The notes under the pieces: model-generated
The model's database searches: none
Told to the model about the DNA's origin: nothing
Seen by the model: only the letters and a program-made list of their open reading frames with translations
Made by a program: the position numbers and the translations under genes
Shown: one piece after another, positions 60,185-64,000 of the stretch
Layout of the letters: each line of letters opens with the position of its first letter
How positions within the stretch are numbered: position 1 is the first letter of the stretch
Assembly: GCA_946553025.1 (NCBI GenBank)
Contig: CAMNRM010000009.1
Coordinates: 1-64,000 of the forward strand
Origin: an uncultured Clostridium sp.
GTDB taxonomy: Bacteria; Bacillota; Clostridia; Lachnospirales; Lachnospiraceae
Direction of reading: 5' to 3'
DNA: 64,000 nt

Positions 60185-61975
60185 ATGGCAAATTTCAAAA
60201 TGGAGCCTATGAATGTGGATACGTTTATTAAAGGCGTAAAAGATAAACGTGCAAATGAAAAGATGGGATGGTCTGTCATTAAAGATGGAGAGTATGACTT
60301 TGATCATCCATTACAAAGAAGGGATAAACAATGGAATTCTTTACAGCGTTCTGAATTAATTGAAACATTGATATTAAAAATACTTCCTCTACCTGCTATT
60401 TATGCTATTGAAGAAAAGCAAGACTGGGGGAGAGATAAACTGGAAAATAGAAAAGTGGTTTTAGATGGAAAACAGCGTCTTACTACAATCAGAGATTTTG
60501 TAAATGACAAGTTTGCACTTCATAAAAGTATAAAACCAATAGAGATAGATGGTGAAATTTATGAAGTGGCTGGCAAGAAGTTTAGTCAATTAGAAGAAGT
60601 GATAAGGGATCGTATTACTGATAACAAAATGATAATCTATACTTGTAATGAAAATGACATTACAGAAGCAGAAAAGAAGGAAGTTTTCAGAAGATTAAAT
60701 AATGGTAAGCAGCTTACAAACGCTCAGAAGAACAGTGTTTATCTGGATGAGGATTTAAGCAGAAGGATATTTAATACTCTGACAGATTCAGTGAAATATA
60801 TCAGCATTGAAGAACTGAAAAAGGCAAAGAAAAGAGGCAGACCAACAAAGGCAGAAGTAGAAGAAAAGGTAGAAAGAATAGAAGGGGAAGGTCAGGTAGA
60901 GGAAGGTCAGGCAGAAGCAGTTCCTGAATATACCACAGTAGAAAATGAAGTAAGTTTTTGGGGAGATGTAGCAGTAGTTGGTGGAAGTGCTGTTAAGAAT
61001 GGTGAAGATAGAAACTTAGTTTTACAATGTGCTATGCTGATTTCTGGTTATGAAAGTGGCTTTAAAGATACTGATATTAAGGGTTACTTGCAGAGTAAAG
61101 AGTTGGATGAAGAAGATGAGGACAGTGCAAGAAATCAGGAATTAATAAACGAAAGAGAAGATGTTTATGAAAAGCTTCAAAATGCAATTAAAACACTGGC
61201 AGAAGGTATCTTAGAAAGACGAGGAATTACGAAAAAAGGTAAAAAGATTGTACCTGAACAAAACTTAAAGAAAGTAAATATTGCGCCTATTGTTAATGGT
61301 ATGCACTTAGCTATTGAGAATAATAAAGCAGATTTATACATCAACAGACTGATTAAATTCTTTGATGAATATGAAGAGAATGGTGAATATACAAGATATG
61401 TAGAAAGTGGCACAGCAGATATTAAAAATGTAGTTGGGAGAAGAGATTATTTTAAACAGATGGCAGAGCAGGAAGCTACTGCTGAGGAATGGGCAGAGGT
61501 AGAAAAGGTCCAGGCAGAGCGTCAAAGCAAAGTAGAAAGAATAGAGGAAATAAAGATACAAGAAGCAGAAAGACAAGCTGAGGCTGAACGATTAGCAAAA
61601 GAAAAAAAGAAAAAAGAGAAAGCAAAGACAAAGACAAAAGGTGGGAACAAAGCTAGTAAAGAAAAGAAAGATGATGAAAGTGAAGCTGAAAATGTGGCTG
61701 AGGTCAGTGATGAAACTGAGGCTGTAAGTGAAGCTGAAAACAAAGAAGAAAAACCTGCTAAACCTAAGAGAAGCAGATCAAAAAAGAAAACAAAAAAGGA
61801 AGAAGTAAAAGTAGCAGAGCAGGTAGAACAAGAGGGGCAGGAAGAAGGAGTTCAAGAGCAGGAAGTTCAAGAAGATCAGGCTCAGGTAGAGCAGGAAGTT
61901 CAAGAAGGGCAGGAAGAAGGAGTTCAGGCAGAACAGGTGAGTGAAGAACAGCAACAAAATGAAGAATGGAGTTAA
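60185..61975 (+). CDS. DUF262 (GmrSD N-terminal-like, ParB-fold) protein with AT-hook and Glu/Gln-rich tail
   Basis: A 596-residue protein. DUF262 landmarks: YDFDHPLQRRDKQW (about 37-50), VVLDGKQRLTTIRDF (about 93-107, the DGQQR-type nucleotide site), and EVFRRLNNGKQLTNAQK (about 163-179). Near 217 stands KKRGRPTK, an AT-hook core that suggests minor-groove binding to AT-rich DNA. A middle helical domain follows, and from about 430 the chain is a Lys/Glu coiled coil ending in Glu/Gln repeats (EGQEEGVQEQEVQE). DUF262 proteins include type IV restriction factors (GmrSD) and DndB/ParB-like proteins. No GmrD-like DUF1524 nuclease domain is visible. Role here unknown. Confidence 0.8.
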   Translation: MANFKMEPMNVDTFIKGVKDKRANEKMGWSVIKDGEYDFDHPLQRRDKQWNSLQRSELIETLILKILPLPAIYAIEEKQDWGRDKLENRKVVLDGKQRLTTIRDFVNDKFALHKSIKPIEIDGEIYEVAGKKFSQLEEVIRDRITDNKMIIYTCNENDITEAEKKEVFRRLNNGKQLTNAQKNSVYLDEDLSRRIFNTLTDSVKYISIEELKKAKKRGRPTKAEVEEKVERIEGEGQVEEGQAEAVPEYTTVENEVSFWGDVAVVGGSAVKNGEDRNLVLQCAMLISGYESGFKDTDIKGYLQSKELDEEDEDSARNQELINEREDVYEKLQNAIKTLAEGILERRGITKKGKKIVPEQNLKKVNIAPIVNGMHLAIENNKADLYINRLIKFFDEYEENGEYTRYVESGTADIKNVVGRRDYFKQMAEQEATAEEWAEVEKVQAERQSKVERIEEIKIQEAERQAEAERLAKEKKKKEKAKTKTKGGNKASKEKKDDESEAENVAEVSDETEAVSEAENKEEKPAKPKRSRSKKKTKKEEVKVAEQVEQEGQEEGVQEQEVQEDQAQVEQEVQEGQEEGVQAEQVSEEQQQNEEWS

Positions 61976-61990
61976 AGAATAAGGGTATAA

Positions 61991-62022
61991 AAAAGAGGCT
62001 GTGTGAAATCAGCCTCTTTTAT
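61991..62022. terminator. Bidirectional terminator between DUF262 and relaxase genes
   Basis: AAAAGAGGCTG (61991-62001) pairs with CAGCCTCTTTT (62010-62020); usable on both strands for the two converging genes. Confidence 0.85.
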
Positions 62023-62025
62023 ATG

Positions 62026-64000
62026 TCACTTTTCAGATTGATTTTGTAAGAAAGTTTCAAATGCTTCCTTGTCTTGTTTCTTGGTTTCCTCAGATTGTAA
62101 TTTATCTTCTTGCTCTAAAATCTTCTTCATTTCTAACTCAATTTCTTGTTGTTCAATGATAGATTTAATAAGAGAAAGAGCGTCATACTCTGACATAGTA
62201 TTTACATTAATATTCTTATAAGAATCAGGGAAAAGAGCTTTAATATTAAGTAAAGTTTCTTTTATTTCAGGAGCAGGTGGAACAAAGTGAGTAGAATGAA
62301 TGGGAGCCTTGGAAAGAGTAGAAAAATCAATGGATGTTAGAGTATCTTTTAATTTGTGATAAGTTTCAAATAAAGAATCTAGTTTAGAATTTCCAAGCTG
62401 TTCCTTTGAAGTCTTTAATTCCTCAGCAGTTCCAGGATAAGCAGCACCATAAACAAAAGCAGTCTTAGAACTGTCAGCCATTGTTCTCTGGATAAACTTT
62501 AAATCTTTATACTTGGCAGTAGCATTATCAAAATCATCTTTACATTTTTGTAGCTCAATACGTTTATCTTGTTGGTAAGCAAGAAAAGAATCTATGTCAC
62601 TGGTGGAAGATAAACCATACTCTAAGGCATAATTTTTAAGCAGGCGATACTCTTTGATTAAGGTCTGCAGTTCTGGTGAATAAGAAGAAAATTCAAAGAA
62701 TGGAGCAGTTGAATTAGAGTTGTCTGGATGAGAAAGGGAAGGATCAGACTGAATGAGGTACAATCCATGATTGATTACTTTTTGTGCGTCCTTAGCTGAA
62801 ATTAAGGAAGGATTAACATGTTGAAAATCATCAGGATATGCTCGTTTAAGCTGGCAGATCATCTTAAACTGATCACTGGAAGCTTTGTATGCTCTGGAAT
62901 AACATGCTCTGTGTGGTTTATTCTGGAAGGGATTAGCAGGATTGGGAGAGATAAGGGTAAACTGATTTTTAATGGTAGACTTTATCTGTGCCTGTGCAAA
63001 AGAAGGAAGATTTTGTGTGTTGTTCGATAAGTTTTGAGGCTGTAAAAAGAGTGGTGCTGTCTTGTTTTCCTGTAATAATTCTTTCATTCTTGACTGTAAA
63101 TCTCTTTTTGTACACAAGATATTATATTCCTCTTTGGTAAGTAAAAGTGAAGGTTTAGGATTAGTAGTAGGAGCATTTAAAAAGGACAAGATTTCCTTAG
63201 CTTCTGTGTTGGTGATTGAATCAAATGGGAGAGCAAGACGATAGTCAGGAGATGAATGAAGCTTCTGGTATAAACGTGATTTCGTCTTAGGTGTCATAGG
63301 CTCTAAAGAAGCACGAGAAGCTTTGATTTCATCAGGTGAAGGAATGGTAAGAGGGATTAAGGAAATATCAAAACCAGCCTCAGAAAGCTTGGATTCCAGG
63401 TCTTTTAACTGAGATAGCTGTTCTGATAATTCACTGGCATTTGCAAGAAAATCAGTAATAGAATCCATCTCAGAGCGAGATAAAGTAAGTGCTGCACCAG
63501 CTTCTTTTAAAGCAGCAGATAAACCTTCATCTGTCTTAATATGATAATTATTGAGGAGTTCGATTGCTCTGTTTATATTAGCAAGTTTCTTAAAAGCTGG
63601 TTGAAAATTAATATTAGAAGGATAAAGTTCTTCCAGCTCAGGAGAATAATAATCATCATAAATCTGCTCTAAAAGATTCTTGACCATAAGAAGGAAGCGT
63701 TTCAGAATACCAAGGCGATTTCCAAGATTATCCCACTTTGGAACAAGGACTGTATCATACTTTTTATATTTGGCAGCGTTCTCCCTCTTTAACTGTTTTA
63801 GTTTATTTAAAGCTTCCTCTCTCTGTTTATTTTCTGCCCACTTTGCTTCCAGAGTATCTTTCTTATAAGCAGCCCCAAGACTGGTATCACGAAAGGAATA
63901 GCCTTCTTTTTTGAATGTAGTGGAAGCTTTATTGATTGTGCATTGATAACCATTAGACTGCATATTTTGAATAAAAGAAGGATAATCAGAGGAAACAGAA
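62026..64000 (-). CDS. Relaxase/mobilization protein, C-terminal part (5' end outside the window)
   Basis: The minus-strand frame is open to the right edge, with no stop before it (SVSSDYPSFIQNMQSNGYQ), so the first part of the protein is missing. The entering segment DYPSFIQNMQSNGYQC, then FKKEGYSFRDTSLGAAY, corresponds to the conserved end of the relaxase domain (the GY...f-r-x-x-x-L-G-x-x-Y pattern) of MobP/MobA-type relaxases. It continues for about 620 residues of Lys/Ser/Leu-rich helical sequence without a helicase or primase signature. Relaxases nick oriT for transfer, so this defines the region as mobilizable or conjugative. The catalytic His/Tyr motifs are outside. Confidence 0.7.
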   Translation of the reverse strand, partial: SVSSDYPSFIQNMQSNGYQCTINKASTTFKKEGYSFRDTSLGAAYKKDTLEAKWAENKQREEALNKLKQLKRENAAKYKKYDTVLVPKWDNLGNRLGILKRFLLMVKNLLEQIYDDYYSPELEELYPSNINFQPAFKKLANINRAIELLNNYHIKTDEGLSAALKEAGAALTLSRSEMDSITDFLANASELSEQLSQLKDLESKLSEAGFDISLIPLTIPSPDEIKASRASLEPMTPKTKSRLYQKLHSSPDYRLALPFDSITNTEAKEILSFLNAPTTNPKPSLLLTKEEYNILCTKRDLQSRMKELLQENKTAPLFLQPQNLSNNTQNLPSFAQAQIKSTIKNQFTLISPNPANPFQNKPHRACYSRAYKASSDQFKMICQLKRAYPDDFQHVNPSLISAKDAQKVINHGLYLIQSDPSLSHPDNSNSTAPFFEFSSYSPELQTLIKEYRLLKNYALEYGLSSTSDIDSFLAYQQDKRIELQKCKDDFDNATAKYKDLKFIQRTMADSSKTAFVYGAAYPGTAEELKTSKEQLGNSKLDSLFETYHKLKDTLTSIDFSTLSKAPIHSTHFVPPAPEIKETLLNIKALFPDSYKNINVNTMSEYDALSLIKSIIEQQEIELEMKKILEQEDKLQSEETKKQDKEAFETFLQNQSEK

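Overview
The window looks like a chromosomal segment of a spore-forming Clostridia member, most likely Lachnospiraceae (inference). Support comes from the infB-rbfA-nrnA-truB-ribF order, a T-box leader before ileS, spoIID next to a SpoIIQ-like gene, a CotJC spore-coat fragment, and strong purine-rich ribosome binding sites. No rRNA or tRNA gene was seen.

Layout. 1-5.7 kb: translation and cofactor operon, beginning inside infB. 5.7-7.4 kb: an AT-richer two-gene cassette (AAA ATPase plus PD-(D/E)XK-like protein) directly abutting ribF, closed by a terminator. 7.5-10.5 kb: copper module, a CsoR operator inside its own promoter, csoR, and copA fused in frame to a copZ-like domain that has its own Shine-Dalgarno and ATG. 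10.6-11.5 kb: coiled-coil protein. 11.6-11.9 kb: an apparent structured RNA with promoter and terminator. 12.1-24 kb: LarA-family protein, C69 peptidase, a five-gene Urt/Liv-type ABC importer, acetamidase/formamidase, and a two-component system, read together as amide or short-amide uptake, hydrolysis and sensing. 24-29.3 kb: accessory genes, namely an ATPase/nuclease-like gene with a small leader gene, HicAB, a metallophosphoesterase, and a Panacea-type antitoxin with an overlapping partner. 29.3-36 kb: AraC regulator, carbohydrate ABC importer and two tandem Gfo/Idh/MocA oxidoreductases. 36-46.7 kb: T-box-ileS, glycogen phosphorylase, spoIID, a catalytically degenerate LytM/SpoIIQ-like protein, a degenerate GGDEF-EAL protein and a small alarmone synthetase. 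46.7-47.5 kb: tandem repeats and a scar where a DUF4869 5' end is joined to a CotJC 3' end.

From about 49.6 kb to the right edge the sequence becomes markedly AT-rich with a purine-rich plus strand. It carries a PAPS-reductase-like PP-loop protein, a D12-class adenine methyltransferase, large and small proteins I do not recognise, repeat arrays, three copies of an intergenic hairpin, a DUF262 protein with an AT-hook, and the C-terminal part of a relaxase running off the edge. I read this as the interior of an integrative/mobilizable element or conjugative plasmid-like insertion. Its left end is not resolved; the candidates are the 47.4 kb scar and the 49.6 kb composition change. The most unusual parts are the ribF-linked ATPase/nuclease cassette, the copA-copZ fusion with internal start, the hairpin and repeat families of the mobile element, and its probable sulfur/methyl DNA-modification pair.
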